DNA of 64,000 bases from Albizia julibrissin (GCA_037074505.1 CM073480.1:7938501-8002500); one strand, 5' to 3'. Shown: positions 11,601-24,664, counted from the first letter of the stretch. The notes: a model not told the origin generated them from the sequence alone. Translations and numbers: made by a program.

Positions 11601-12717
11601 TTTTCAGGTTTATTGCCATGGTAGAAAATATCCATCATCCTTATTCAGATCCATGTTTGTTCGATAATTAATTTTGAAAGGAAATCTTACTGTTGTCCGA
11701 CTTAACTCGCAATAGGCATCAAGAAAGAATGTAAAGAAGTTCCGAAATTCTGCTTGTTTTCAAGGCTTTCTTAATGATCTGACATCAGCCTCCTTCTAAG
11801 CGTGAAGTTTATCCTCTGAATCAATGGCGAATATTGTTGCCATGTGTTGGGGAGCTGGAAAATAATTTGGGTGAGAATGATAATCAAGTAGATGTTTAAT
11901 TATTCTTTGAATTTCAGTCGGCTGACTTGTTCTTACGAATTTAATCCACATGGACACACAAATGAATACACTAAAACAATACAAGAATTGAAGAATATTG
12001 TTTTAGAATGCTTTCTTCAAAATGACATTGTGGTTATTTAGTCAATTAAATCATTCAGTCATACACTAAACTAGTGTTGCCTGAGGAATTAGAGTTAAGA
12101 TGGGACAAAAAAAAAAAAAAACTTAAACTTAGCCTTAATATTCCTTTTGGTCATTTTTATCACATAACTGTCATCTTTACATATGTCCAGTTAATTACCA
12201 ATAGATCCTTAACCATCTTATATTTTATCTGAGGCTACATTTGGTCCAGATGAACCAATTGTCATGCAGCATACTGTGTGGTTCCAATTGCTTCAAGTTT
12301 CATGTTTTTGCTTTTGTTACGTCCGAAACAAATTCTAATCCTATCTGATATATGTTAAACTGACATGGATCTCTGCTTTAGGCAATTGAAAGGAGGGGAG
12401 TTCACTTAGGAGAAAACCAAGGCCAGCAACCTATGGGTCCATCTCAGGCAGATCAATCTCCTGCAAGATCTCCAAATCCAACCATAGGTCTCAAGCTCAG
12501 GACACCGACGGGTAGTAAGTTGCCAAAAGTTTTACTTAATATAACGAATCAGTCTGATGAAGGATCAGAATTTCTAACACCCCAGAAGAAGCTCCTTAAC
12601 TCCATTGATTTGGTTGAGAAGGTTGTGAGAGAGGAATTGCAGAAACTAAAGAGAACACCAAGTGCTAAGAAGGCAGACAGGGAAAAACGAGTTCGTACTT
12701 TGATGTCCATGCGCTAG
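11176..12717 (+). CDS. UVI4/OSD1: APC/C inhibitor of the UVI4/OSD1 (POLYCHOME, GIGAS CELL1) family
   Basis: Two exons, 11176-11532 and 12382-12717, join in phase to 230 residues; Arabidopsis members are of similar length. The family binds and restrains the anaphase-promoting complex in the nucleus, stabilising cyclins. Loss causes extra endoreduplication (UVI4) or omission of the second meiotic division (OSD1). Visible marks: N-terminus MPESRDRR; the most conserved block with destruction box RSALPSWYP at 99-107, followed by RTPLRDVTAVVR; a GEN triplet at 129-131 near the place of the GxEN box; the C-terminal block with KVLLNITNQ, SEFLTPQKKLLNSID, then a basic KLKRTPSAKK run; and a terminal Met-Arg (residues 229-230), the MR tail used to dock on the APC/C. 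The 849-nt intron holds a (TA)n repeat at 11562-11598. It is tail-to-tail with AUR3. Which paralogue it represents is not settled from sequence alone. Confidence 0.9.
11562..11598. repeat. (TA)n microsatellite in the UVI4/OSD1-like intron
   Basis: About 18 uninterrupted TA units, starting 30 nt after the splice donor. Confidence 0.9.
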
Positions 12718-14407
12718 GTTTGAGGTATATGCTAGAGGAAGGTGTTATTGGAGACACAAGCAAGATCATTGCGAGATTTATCATCCTCTGATGATACTTA
12801 AGATCTCATTTCAGTTGATAATAATTAGTTTCATAAGCGCTCTAACATTCTTGCTGAACGTCTTGGAGTAGGACCAGTAAGCATGGCCATTTGATCTTTT
12901 TGATAGGTTGGGGTAAGGACTAAGAAGGATAGTACGTATCAATCGGTCAAATTGTACATATGTGTCAGATTTCCATTTTCATGGCAGTACATGAGAACTT
13001 TTACTTTGTACCATTACGTTAGTTACCAATTATGGCCAATTATGTTACTTTTGTTGTACTGTTAAGTCACCAGAATTGCCACGTGGTTCCAAGCTTGCTT
13101 GTTTTATTTTTTTCCTCTTTAGACACTGTTGCCAAACGCCAATACCAGTCCACATGATCAGCGGCTCAAGAACATGCCATATCACCTTTTTTTTCCCCTT
13201 TAATTACGAAGGATAACATTAACAATTTAAAATTATAACTGGGATTAAACTTGAGTTCTCCAAAAATGTCCTTAATAAATATTTTAAATTAATGATATTT
13301 TCATATTTATTTGCAGCTAAGTTACTGTGTTAATTTCTAATTTAAAATATTTGTTAACGACATTTTTGGAAAACCTCATTAGTTATTCCTTAAAGACACT
13401 AAGGGTTTGTTTGGCAGGAGGGAAATGGAGGGGAGGAAAAAATTTTATGAGTTAGATTTTAAAAAATTGGAGAAATAGGGTTATAAAATTTTAATAAAGA
13501 TAAGATGTAAAATAAAAAAGTAAGAAAATTTAGTAAAAAACTTTCAACCCCACTTCAATTTTTTTTAAATCTAAATCATGTAAATTCTCCTTCCCTTCCC
13601 CTCTAAATCCCTCATACCAAACAACCCCTAAAATGCATTATAATTTTAAACAATAAAGAGTAGGAAAATGTCTGGATTTTTTTTTTTTTTTTTTGGGTGA
13701 GTTAGAAAGAAGGGCAAACTGACCTTGTAGGGGTCGGACTTGCCACCCACCCTATATAATGGGATTCCTTTGCCACTAAGGGAATGCTTTATGTGTAATG
13801 TCTAATAATTTTAAACAGAGGAAGTAATTTGAATGTCTTTCCAGTTCCACAATTGATGAGATGAAAACTAAAGAAAATGTATTTAAAAAGCTGTGTGCAT
13901 AATAATAGCATAAGTATTTAATGGAAATTTTTAAGGACTAAATTGAGACCGATACTGAGACATGGAATTTCCTGAACAAGAATGACTTAGTGATACAACA
14001 TGGATGGGTATCCAGAATGTTTCTCCAATCAATAAACCAACTCGTTTACAAAATTCTTGTGAACCTGTTTGTGTGTGCATGTGTGTGTGATAATTTTCTA
14101 CATTCAGTGTTACCCAAAAAAAAACCTACATTCACACCCATATTTGCAAAGCTCACGTGAAAGAGATGGGTTTTAGTTTGTAACAATAGGCAGTTGGCTC
14201 TATGCAAAGAAGAATCAGAGTTTATAACTTCAAACAGGTGTATCTAAAATTCTTAAGCAATACATAGTGAAGGAATCTTAGACGACAACATTGTGTTTCC
14301 TTGCATCCAGTTTCACCTATTACATTTAGTACAATTCTTAACCTTCGTATTTCATCAGAGACATGACAAAATATAGTCAATTTGCTTGCATTTTACATCA
14401 GATATGT
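12718..14407. other. Region between the convergent UVI4/OSD1-like and AUR3 genes
   Basis: No gene is supported. The first 300 bases are probably 3' untranslated sequence. A hAT-like MITE lies at 13402-13629. The rest is AT-rich with T-runs and a (TG)n stretch near 14070-14090. The last 200 bases are probably the 3' end of AUR3. Confidence 0.5.
13402..13629. mobile_element. hAT-like MITE (AGGGTTTGTTTGG ends), copy 1
   Basis: A 228-bp element with inverted ends: AGGGTTTGTTTGGCAGGAGG on the left, and CATACCAAACAACCCCT on the right. The purine-rich GGGAAATGGAGGGGAGG left side mirrors CTCCTTCCCTTCCCCTC on the right. A related copy is at 54015-54242. No clear target duplication was found. Confidence 0.6.
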
Positions 14408-16968
14408 CTATTTATTGCAGATACCCATAGGATCAGCATTCTTGAGTATCCAAGGATGCTCCATAATCTTTTGAAGTGATAGTCTTCTTGTGGAATCTTT
14501 CACCAAGAGCTGCATCAGTTTCCAAATTGCATTCAGAAAATGGGAATTCAATTTCTTCACTGAAAAGAATTGCTTTTGCTTGGATATGAATATGATTAAG
14601 AATATGAAAATACCCGGCTAATCAAATTTTTGGCTTCTGAAGAAACAGTAGGAGTAGAGGGGAAATTTAGGTCAATCTTCATTATCCTACATAATGTTAA
14701 ATGCATACTCATTATAATAGTTTTTTGAGGCATAGACACTAATATGGTCACACCAAACAGGTGTCTATGTCGTCGTGTATAGGAAACAATAACATCTATT
14801 ATTACCGCACAAAATGCGACACATGCATTTCATTACCTCTTGAAAGTGTCAACTTGACTCTCGGCCTCAAATGGGGGAGAACCGTAGAGGAATTCATAAC
14901 AAAGTATGCCCAAAGTCCAGTTATCAACAGAAAAATCATGTTCTTTGTTTTCTACCATTTCTGGTGCTAGATAATCAAGTGTTCCACACATGGTATGTCT
15001 CTTACTTCTTGACTGTACAGACCAACCAAAGTCTGCAATTTTAAGGCGACCCTGCAATTAAACCATGGTCATTCAGCTGGTACCCTTGAAAGGGCACTAA
15101 TATTATAAACAGAAACCAACTAGTTACTGAAAGGTTTCATCTTATCTCTGCAGAAGAAATCAAAATTTTGAGAATCAAATGCTCTCTGATTTTCTTTTTA
15201 CTGGTTACAATCTTTGTCTGGTTGAAGAGAATAAAGGGAAAGGGATTGTGCAAGCAAAAGCAGTAGACAAAAGATAACTATATATACTTTCATGCACATG
15301 TCAAATTTCAGGAAAAGAAAATGAATTTTCAACAGAAACCCTAATGAGGGCAGAGATGCAAATGTACTTTTGAAAGAAATTGCAAACTTTACATGCTTGG
15401 GATTCTATTGAAATATCTAATTCTGGACGAGTTGCTGTAATTTGTTAATAATTAAGAAAAAAACCACATTGCTAGCCGAGAAAGTAGCGAGGAGGAGGAG
15501 GAGGAGGAAGAAACAAAGTGGTAAAGATATACGAGTCTAATTTGACGTACCTCATGGTCAAGTAACAAATTCTCGGGCTTTATATCCCTATGAATGACAT
15601 TCTTCTCATGACAATATGCCAACGCCTTTGTGAGGCTCAAAATATACTAAAATTATGACAAAAATGTTAAAAGTCAATTTAACAGTACAGGGAGTACAAT
15701 ACAATATCTTCTTATAAGATGTACAGATAATAAGTGAAGAAGGATTTCTTTTTTTCTTTTTTTTTGTGAATTTCTAATTCATTCTTGCCAAATCCTTCTC
15801 CTTTTTGAAAATTTTCCATAGTAGCTTTATTCATTTAATAGCTACTATCAGCATAAACACCACAGCTTGAAACTTGTAAACATGTCAAAAAATGCACAGT
15901 CCATTCAATTTCTTTCAGTTACTTCATCAATAAACTCACACAGCAAACCATTTCTTCCTATGATCTAACTCAGCTTTCTCGAAACTAAATACTGTAGAGT
16001 GATGCCTTGAAGGATAGATATACATTCTCCAAATACAGGACGGTGAGGCTTCCTTCTAAATGAGGCCGTATCAAAGCTAAGGCTCCAAAGCGAATCAATA
16101 AGTCAGAATAATAGAAGATGCAGGCAGGGCGATGTGCAGAAAGTAAAATGTGACAAAATTATTACCGTGGCTGCTTGCTTCTCACTGAGATGACCTTTTT
16201 TTCTAAGCTCCTTGTAAAGTTCTCCATTATGAGCATACTCAAGTATCAAGAAAACCCGTTCAGCATCATGAAACCAACCGTAGAGACGCAGAATGTTGGG
16301 GTGCTGAAGACTAGTCTGAATCTCCATCTCTCTCCTCAGTTGATGATGAATTCTGTACTTTTCTATTTGTTCCTTAAAGATAATCTTAAGCGCCACAATA
16401 TATTTGCTCTGAAAGGAATAACACGATTAAAAAAAATCCATAAATAGCCATCTAGCCCTGTATTGGTAATTCCAAATCAATTAAAAGAAGGAGATAATTG
16501 AATATCACATGTAGATTCAGCACCAGCAAACAAGAGAAATGAACACATTAAGGAATCGAAGTAAGAAATCACCAAACCATCGGACAGAAAAAGAGATACA
16601 AAGGCTATCACCTTTGGTCCACCATAAAAATGAACATTCAACATCAAAACTTCAACCCACACAGAATCGCAGAGAAACAGAAAATCAGATATTTATAAAA
16701 TTAAACAAGAGAGATAAATTGAACCGGTATTAAACAATGTGGAGCCAAATATTTTAATATCAATTTCTTGAATCTTAAGCGAAATTTCACCACACAAATT
16801 CCGAACAAGCCAGGCAAAAATTAGATTCGGTAAATTGAGTACCTTCACTTCTCGAGCGACGTAGACTCTACCGAATTTTCCCTTTCCAAGAGGTTTTCCG
16901 ATCTCGAAGTCTCTCAAGGACCATTGCTTCTTAGGGTTGTCTTCTTTGGGTTGATTTCGGGAAACCAT
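14408..16968 (-). CDS. AUR3: Aurora kinase 3, serine/threonine kinase (6 exons)
   Basis: Exons, in order of translation: 16968-16843, 16408-16166, 15646-15551, 15051-14837, 14686-14614, 14509-14408. They keep phase and give 284 residues, close to Arabidopsis AUR3. Seen: glycine loop GKPLGKGKFGRV (24-35), ATP lysine in IVALK (Lys50), the stretch KEQIEKYRIHHQLRREMEIQ, catalytic HRD (142-144), DFG (162-164), activation-loop Thr175 in RHTMCGTLDYLAPE, and the C-lobe ending HPWILKNADPMGICNK. The N-terminus before the kinase is only about 20 residues. The words FKEQIEKYRIHHQ, GWFHD and VDNWTLGILCYEFLYG favour the AUR3 (beta) class over AUR1/2. The enzyme phosphorylates histone H3 and acts on centromeric chromatin in mitosis and meiosis (family knowledge). 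An MSA-like motif about 90 bp upstream of the start fits G2/M expression. Confidence 0.95.
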
Positions 16969-17056
16969 TTCTGTGTTTGGTAATTCTACAATTGAAGTGG
17001 GGGAAAAAATAAAAAAGATGAACAGATTGCAGTTTCAGAGAATTTATCAAGTGGAA

Positions 17057-17067
17057 ACTAACGGCGA
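17057..17067. promoter_or_regulatory. MSA-like element upstream of AUR3
   Basis: ACTAACGGCGA matches 9 of 11 positions of the mitosis-specific activator consensus YCYAACGGYYA bound by three-repeat MYB proteins. It lies 89-99 bp before the AUR3 start codon, possibly in the 5' leader. A GAGCGGGAAG site near 17176 is a partial E2F match. Confidence 0.4.
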
Positions 17068-17281
17068 CTAAGGAAATCAGAACAACTAATCGAAGATGGG
17101 ATTCGTGGAGCAGAACAACAAATCAAGTAAAGCGAAAGAAGAACGAAATGGAGACGACGCAAATTTAAATCGAAGAGCGGGAAGACGATAAACTCCCCAT
17201 ATTTTTCATATAAAAAATCAGTACTACTTTATTTTGGAAGATAAAAATCAGTAATTACTCAGACTATATTTGATTTATTTA

Positions 17282-17901
17282 GGGATAATCATAATTTTAG
17301 TCTTATAGTTTGAGTCAACTTTAATTTTAATTCCTATACTTTGTTTTTTTTAAGATTAGTCCTTATAATTTTATTCGGTTAAAAGATTGGTCCATCTGTG
17401 TGATAATATGGAAGACGAAGCTGACATGGACACGAGCATCATTAATATACGCTGAGATAGTACAACACATGAGCAAAATAGCTGATTGTGTCTTTTTTTA
17501 ATGAAAAATTATTGGAAAACACGAAGCACTAGAATAATAAGTGAATTGTAATCCCTAAAATGCTTTTTCATTTACCACCTCAGATTTATCACGTAGCCAT
17601 TGCAAATTGATGTCCCTTCCCTCCAGTGTGCCCCAGCGATTCAGTTACGCTGCCCTGTTAGGTTGTCAAGCTATTGGGTCTTTTAAAAAAAGGCCCAGTC
17701 AACTATTTTTCCATGTGTTTTTTCATCTCCACATGTTTAACAGTGTTAGTGGCCTCGTCAGCTCTATTTGCCACATCATCATACAGAAAGACTAAACTTT
17801 TAGTAGAATAAAATTATAAGGGCTAATATCCAGAGAAATAAAATATAGGGACTAAGACCAAAGTTGACTCAAATTATAAGGACTAAAAATATGGTTAACC
17901 C
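17282..17901. mobile_element. Mutator-like inverted-repeat element upstream of AUR3
   Basis: A 620-bp element. The left end GGGATAATCATAATTTTAGT mirrors the right end ACTAAAAATATGGTTAACCC, and the arms continue through AGTTTGAGTCAACTTTAATT and its partner AAAGTTGACTCAAATTATAA. The flanks are ATTTATTTA (17273-17281) and ATTCATTTA (17902-17910), an 8 of 9 base duplication. No transposase is visible. It sits about 310 bp upstream of the AUR3 start. Confidence 0.8.
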
Positions 17902-17910
17902 ATTCATTTA

Positions 17911-18649
17911 ATAATGTTTGATTTAAATAATGCTTCTTCTCATTTAATTTATTTACTTTTTCTCAAATTGAAATTATAATGTATCTCGTTTTATGGTGAG
18001 TAAATACTTAAAATTATAATGTATCTCTTGTTTTTTAGTTAGCAAATACTTGTTTCCATTATGAAACATCATGCTTGTTGAAGTAAATATCTAATCGGTT
18101 TATGTTAAATCATTCTAAACCCAAAAATATAGAACCTTACACATTAATAACGATAATAATACATATTAACATGCAAATTCGGCACATGAGTGAATCTTAT
18201 GCTTGCTTGCATGTATAATAATGTAACTACAAGAATATGTAATTGAAATTTGTTTGAATGATATTTGAAATATGAGCTTAAAGGTGAAATAACTAAAAAT
18301 GAAATCACGTGGGCGGGTAGTTTTACATTGAACGTGAATCTTCTGTTTTTAAAAACTATCCAAAATGAAAATAAATGGCCTAAGCTGACTTCTCGAAGCA
18401 AAAGTTACTTTTAGAGAGACATAGAGGTTGTTTGTTATCATATTTCTGAATCGGGTTTATTATATAAGTCCGATTCACATAAATCGAGATAAATCTCCTC
18501 CACATATTTATCTCGTAGACCGTGAAAACACTTTGTAGACCGTAAAAACACCTCGTAGACCATAAAAGTTACTTCGTATTCTGTGAATTACAATTCATAA
18601 ACACTTATAGAATTTTCATAAGCTATTCCAAACAACCTCTTAGTTTAAC
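17911..18649. other. Intergenic with a MITE
   Basis: No gene is seen. 18423-18640 is a MITE with ends AGAGGTTGTTTG and CAAACAACCTCT. Its interior carries motifs (CACATAAATCGAGATAAATC, TCGTAGACCGT) also found near 27120-27300, 37480-37670, 40970-41130 and 62730-62880, so it belongs to a dispersed family. Confidence 0.55.
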
Positions 18650-19135
18650 AGAATAGGCTAATTCCTCATTTAGTGTCATCTTGCAACTTCTGAGAACCAC
18701 AAGGATTGATATGTTTTGTGAACTTGGTCAGAAAAATACTGACTTGCATTTATATGCGGGACGTTTCACAGTTCCTTGAAGATTTAATGCTCAAAAGTGA
18801 AATATTCACTGTTCAGACATAAATGAATTGGGTGTCCACTAACAAAGACACGGTACATTCTTGAGACTTCAGATGGCAAACATTGGGTGAGCTTATAGAA
18901 GTTCATTGTATTTAGTGAACAAATTTCCCAATAATCTAACGTGAAAATCTGTTATCACTGAAATACATGATATGGTTGGCATTACAGTATAGACAACAAT
19001 AAAACTTAGGGAGACATTAACGTTCCTCTGACAGGAGAATTCTGTTATGTCAACTTTGCCCAAGGATCTCCCAGCAAGTAGTTGATTTAACTCTGGAGGG
19101 TGAGATTCTGCTCCCTGAAATTCATTCTCCATAGT
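18650..19135 (-). pseudogene. Possible decayed copy of the MCM3 3' end
   Basis: On the minus strand 18674-18695 nearly repeats the MCM3 last-exon acceptor (19556-19577): CAG then AAGTTGCAAGATGACA, giving KLQDD as in MCM3 exon 16, but it stops two codons later. At 19100-19132 the translation ENEFQGAES resembles ENVVNQGAES of MCM3 exon 15. The order on the strand agrees with MCM3. The similarity is short, so this is a tentative call for a partial downstream duplication. Confidence 0.35.
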
Positions 19136-19512
19136 TCATTAAACTGAAAATTAACTTGAAGACTACAAGATTTGGACGAATTATTACAAGCAAAAATAAT
19201 TATGATTTTTTTAATCATTTTTTTTCAAGTGTCAGGTCACAAGTGTCCTTAGGCCGTGTCTGAAATTAAAATCATGGAAGAATCAAACCCAGAATGATAA
19301 GGGAGACATCGACTTAGTTAAACCCCACTAGAGAATCTAAGTGAATTGAAATTCTTGCCAGGATGAGGATGCTGAATTCAGAGTTTCATGTTTACAATTC
19401 TATGAAATTTTACTGTACTGCATTTCAACGACAGATAGAATGGTTATAAAATTTGCGAAATCATGTACCTTCAACCTCTAATATCCTAAAATATCTGCAT
19501 CCATTCGTGCTT

Positions 19513-22500
19513 CTATGATATCATATGCACCACTCCATCAGCTATCATCACTCTATTGTCATCTTGCAGCTTCTGAAATTTCAGAAAGACAACAGATTTG
19601 ATTTTATCAGAGTCGAGGATAAAAATATGGCACCACACATTCATTTGAGGATGGTTACCTCCAACAGGACTAATATATCTTCTCTGCTGTAACTGGATTC
19701 TGCCCCTTGGTTGACAACATTCTCTATATCTGAAATGGTTATGAGATCCAAGCGATTGGCACGCATATGCTGACCAAACAAAGAATTGAATGCTTCGATT
19801 CTGCATGGTGACAGAAAATATTGAACATTAGAAGGTAAACTGATGTTGCATAAATAAAACCATCATGTAGTAGTCTAGTGCTTGGTGAGTCACCTTTCAG
19901 GTGTGAGATCGGTAGTAGATTGGGCTGCCGAAGTCTGATCAACTTCCATGGCTTCAGCCGTGGAGCTTTAAAGAAGAAAACGGTCGAGTCAACTTATGAC
20001 CAATTAATTTTTCAAAATTTTCAACTCCAACGTATCATTAAATCCAGTTTCCAAGTGTAAGTAGAATAGTTCACTATAATGCTAGAAGGATGCTGAATTA
20101 GATTCAGATGTGAAAAATAGAGAAAAATGGCTTCTTGTAAAATCAAATGTAATATAATCAAGATTAAAAGATGCTTTCCAAGTTGTGCATTTAGTACACC
20201 TAGCTTTCCCAGACAGTGTAGACAAACACTTACGCTCTTCTATTTTTAGGACGTCGACTAGGTTCCTCATTTTCACCAGGATGCTCCTCAGCCCTGCGTT
20301 TCCTCTCCATTTCTCTCTCCCTTTCTTGCTCACGCTCCTCCATTTCGGTTAGTTCTTTGTGATATATTGCAAAGTTAAGAACTTTCAGGGCAGCTTCAAC
20401 ATCAGACTTTAAAACCTGTCAATAAAGGTGGGCACTCAATCATGAATGAAGAGTAATTTCATGAATACAACAGAAAGAGGAAAAAGTTGTTTTCAAGGAG
20501 GCCAAGGATTATAAAATAAAGACCAGGATGTCTAAATGACATGGCCTGTGGGCATGTTCTTATGTTCTTCCAAAATTTACCCCCGTGAGACAGCTCTGGA
20601 GAAGGGATGGAGACTTGGCATGTATTTCATGATCTCGTAAATAAACTGGAAAATGCATAATGTTTACCAAATTCAGTACCTGTCTGCTCAACTTCAATTT
20701 GGCATGAGCCGTTGAGAGACGTATAATGGTTTCCAAAGTTCTAGCTGTGATAGGTAGAGTTCCTCCAGTCTGCACAAAGCCAGCATCACATCAATTATAG
20801 ATTTAAAACAATTTGTACAGTTACTGGTTTTCCTTCATCTAAATGGCAGCTTTTAATGCTAACCGTAGCATTTGAACCAGAATTTCTGAGCTCTGCATAA
20901 GCTGTAGCAATGTGGTCAGATGCCTGTGAACATAATTGCTGGTATTAGATGGTATGGATTGAAGACAAGAAAACAATCCATTGTAAGAAAAATGAGATGC
21001 CATAAGAACCCTTCAGCTGTGGACAGCAAAGATATAGTGGACTCATTTCATAAATTACCAGATTAATTGATGAAATCAAATGAGTTCAAGAAAATCAATA
21101 TAAAATCAGAGTAAAAGGGAATAACTATGGAAAAAAAAAAAACAGCACATGCACTTCACCTCATCAGTAAGTTCAGGTTGAATCCTATGTTTAGCATAAT
21201 GAATATACTTTTTAAGAAAGTTGATAGTGAGCACATCTCGCTTTCGGCTTTTATCTGTTTTCTTTCCATGTAGCATCCGGTTATATTTGACAAAGACAGC
21301 TGAGTTGGCATCAGCATCATCTTCTCTTCCATATCTTGGGGCACCATCAAATGCAGCCTCACCTGCATCAGTAAATTAATTGAAATGAATTTTTTTCCAG
21401 AGGAAATATATCTGTAACATTTGAAAACCATTTGTCTACCTCCATTAATAGCAGAACGGTATCTATGCATACGCAAGACATGCTCTGAGATATGGCGATC
21501 AATATCAGGATCCATTTGATCCAAGACAATAAACAGAAGATCAAATCGGGAAAGCAAGGAGTCTGGGAGTCCAATATTTTTCGTTGGAGTCAATGATCGG
21601 TCATACTGCCAGAAAGCCAGTAAAAGACGAAAGCTTCAGCTTGAATGAGCAAATTTTTATACATAAAACTGCAAATCAAACTATATGAGTACCACTTACA
21701 GTTCCATATATGGGATTTGCAGCAGCCACCACACTGCATCGAGCATTAAGAGATGCGTGGATACCAGCTTTGGCTATAGTTACAGTTTGTTGTTCCATAA
21801 CTTCATGTATAGCAACCCGATCTTGATCATTCATTTTGTCAAACTCATCAATGCAGACAACACCTCGATCAGCCAGAACCATTGCTCCAGCTTCTAGCCT
21901 TCTTTCCCCTGATGACAAGAAATTATTATTTTCCTTAAATGACATGCAATGGTAAAATGCCACATATCCCATGAAGAATGCTTCACCTGTTTCTTGATCG
22001 GAAGTAACTGCTGCTGTTAAACCAACCCCAGAGGAACCCCGACCTGTAGTAGATATGGCCAAGGGAGCAATATTCATAATTGCTCTTAAGAGTTGAGACT
22101 TGGCAACAGACGGATCTCCAACCATCATCATGTTAATGTCACTGAAAGTAGAGAATGGAGAGAGCAATATGATTAATTCCATAAAATATCAATTTAGCAT
22201 GAGAGAATGTCCGTGTGGACAAGCAAATAGGAATAACAATGCACTGAACTTCAGCAATCAATAAGGCCATCTATGAGAAAAAGAGACGACAAAAATATGA
22301 AGAGAAACAACTAACCCTCGCAAATGGGTACCATTCTTTAAGTTCTTTTCAACTCCCCCAAGCATCAACAAAATCACGGCTTTCTTTATCCAGGAATGCC
22401 CATAAATAGAAGGTGCAAGTGAATTACCGAGAAGGTCAAATGCATCATCTCTCTCGGCAATCTTCTTTATGTTTTTTAGATCTTCAGCACTGTAGATTGG

Positions 22501-24580
22501 TGCATTAGCCTCTTTGTTAAGAAGAGAGACATTGTTGCCTATGAGCACAGTCCTGTATGACAACATTAATCAGTCAAAATTTTGTGAATGTGAAGGAAAC
22601 AATATAGTAAGAGAACAGACTGAAGCTACCTGAATACTCCATTCACACTGCCTTTACTTTTTCCTGCAAGGGCCTTGTATATCCCCACAATAGCCACACG
22701 ATCCCCAGGTTTGCAAGAGTCAACAAGGTCATCCTCTACTATAATATCTACTGTTCTTGGAAGCTGACCAGGTGCAGAATTCTCAGGAACTTCTTGCATG
22801 GATAAGGTTTGATGATCTTTATATTTGCACAATCCATACTCAGTCACCAGTAAGTTGCCACTTTCATCCTATGATAAAACCTTCAATCAGGAAAGTTCAT
22901 CTTATAATGATTAAATATAATGCTAGAGGCCAAAGGCAGCTTGAGATTACCCTTGTGGGATAAACAGAGCCAGTGGGCAAACCCATATTGGAAGTAATAT
23001 CACGATATTCGCGAGAGGTGAATTTTTTCGTCGTGGGGCAGAAGTGAACACTTTTAACCACCTTTGGCCTAACAAGCGAACCTATAAATAAGCCAATTGC
23101 TTAGAATTGTTCATATTTAACATTTAAAATGTGAAAAGGCACTAAATAATAATTATCCATCAGAAAATCATGTTCACATTACCCTCCTCACTTAGCACTA
23201 TACAATAATTTGTAACTCAAGCACCTAGTCGAAATTTCTTACTCTTTCGATAATTAGACTGGATAAAAGCTATATTTTTGTTAAAAAAGCTCAAGCGTCT
23301 CTCACCATCATGAAAGTTGCAAGGTCAAAGGACTAAATCCTAGACTGAAACGGGCCTATATAGCATTGTAACTCAAAAGCAAGAGCAACCAAACCAAAAA
23401 AAAAAACATTGTTATATCAAAGCCACTTTTAAATCGCGTGTAGCCTACCACTCAGCCATAGGAGAAAAAATCCAGAGGGAAAAATTACAATTTTCTTGGA
23501 TCTTAAACAAAGATTACGGTGACAATAGTAGGAACTCCAGTTTAAATTACTTGTCCATAGTCGTCACAAAATGCAAAATGCAAAGTTTTCAGTCATTCAT
23601 TCAAGCGTAGATATATTCAGAACTGTTTAAAAAAAATTCAAGTGTAGAAAAATAAAAGAAAAGCGTACATTTAGTGACAATGCCCTCAACGCAAACCATA
23701 GAACCTATGAATGCAGACATAAGCTCCCTTGGGGTGACACGACGGGAAACAAAGGGGCCTTCAAACCCTACAAGCACTTGCTCTCCTTCCTTCAAATACT
23801 TGGGGTCAATAGCACGTGCAGCATCCGTTACGGCATCACAGAATGATTGTATGTACTCACTAGGGTTCCTGAGAATCCTGAATCAAGGGAAAGACTAATA
23901 TATTAGTTAAACTTGAAGAGCATATACTCACTCAGTTGTGTGTGCGTGTGTATAAATTTTTCGTAATAACACCCAAAAATAAGAAGCCGATAGCAACTTT
24001 CTATTTAGACGTATTCAATCCCTTTTCATATTGGCCTTTCACCCCAGACCCACTTGTACTTCATAAAATTGCCAGGTCAGGATAGATGAGAAGGAAGTTG
24101 AACATTAATTCATTCATGTGTGATGAAAATGGAATAAAATAATAAGACTCGATCTCAGTTGAGCCCTTTATCTCCGATAAAGTATAAATAAGCCATTTCT
24201 CCGGGAAAAAAAAACTAGGAGCTTTGAGCAAAACTTCAGTCTAATTAGTAATTACATATACCCTATCAAATTTCTGTCACTTTCATGGGAACCAAACGAG
24301 TGACTGACCTATTACCCAAATCTCGAAAGCTATGAAGATCAGAGATATTGACGATGAGGCGACGACGCTTGTGGTTGATCATTGCTTTGATCTCGTCCAT
24401 GTAAATCCCTTTCCCAACCTGGCCTCGTGAAAAATAGCCCCTTCTTAGAACCGAAAATTGCATAGACACAGAAACACACACGGATTGAAAAAAAAAAAAC
24501 AGAAATCTACATACATCCTGATCCAGGAAATCGGCGAATTCTCGTTTGTGAGCCGCCCTGACTTCTTCGCTAATATCCAT
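19513..24580 (-). CDS. MCM3: MCM3, DNA replication licensing helicase subunit (16 exons)
   Basis: Exons in order of translation: 24580-24515, 24418-24309, 23877-23669, 23081-22951, 22868-22630, 22552-22316, 22141-21987, 21908-21700, 21605-21440, 21362-21160, 20923-20864, 20769-20680, 20415-20234, 19965-19894, 19800-19659, 19572-19513. Every junction is GT/AG and in phase; the sum is 776 residues, the same as Arabidopsis MCM3. The N-terminus is MDISEEVRAAHKREF. The MCM N-domain contains GSMVCVEGIVTKC. The AAA+ core has Walker A GDPSVAKS (339-346), Walker B VVCIDE (399-404) and the arginine finger SRFD with Arg472. A charged tail (EEREQERERE) precedes a C-terminal winged-helix-like part ending GVVHMIS. 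MCM3 is one of six subunits of the MCM2-7 ring that unwinds DNA at replication forks in the nucleus. Two E2F sites upstream fit S-phase control. No defect is visible. Confidence 0.97.
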
Positions 24581-24664
24581 TTCTTCACCTTCTGCTTGCC
24601 TCCGACTCCAAACGAGAGTGTGACAGTGAAACGGAAGATGGCCCTTTTTTCTATTGCGGCATTC

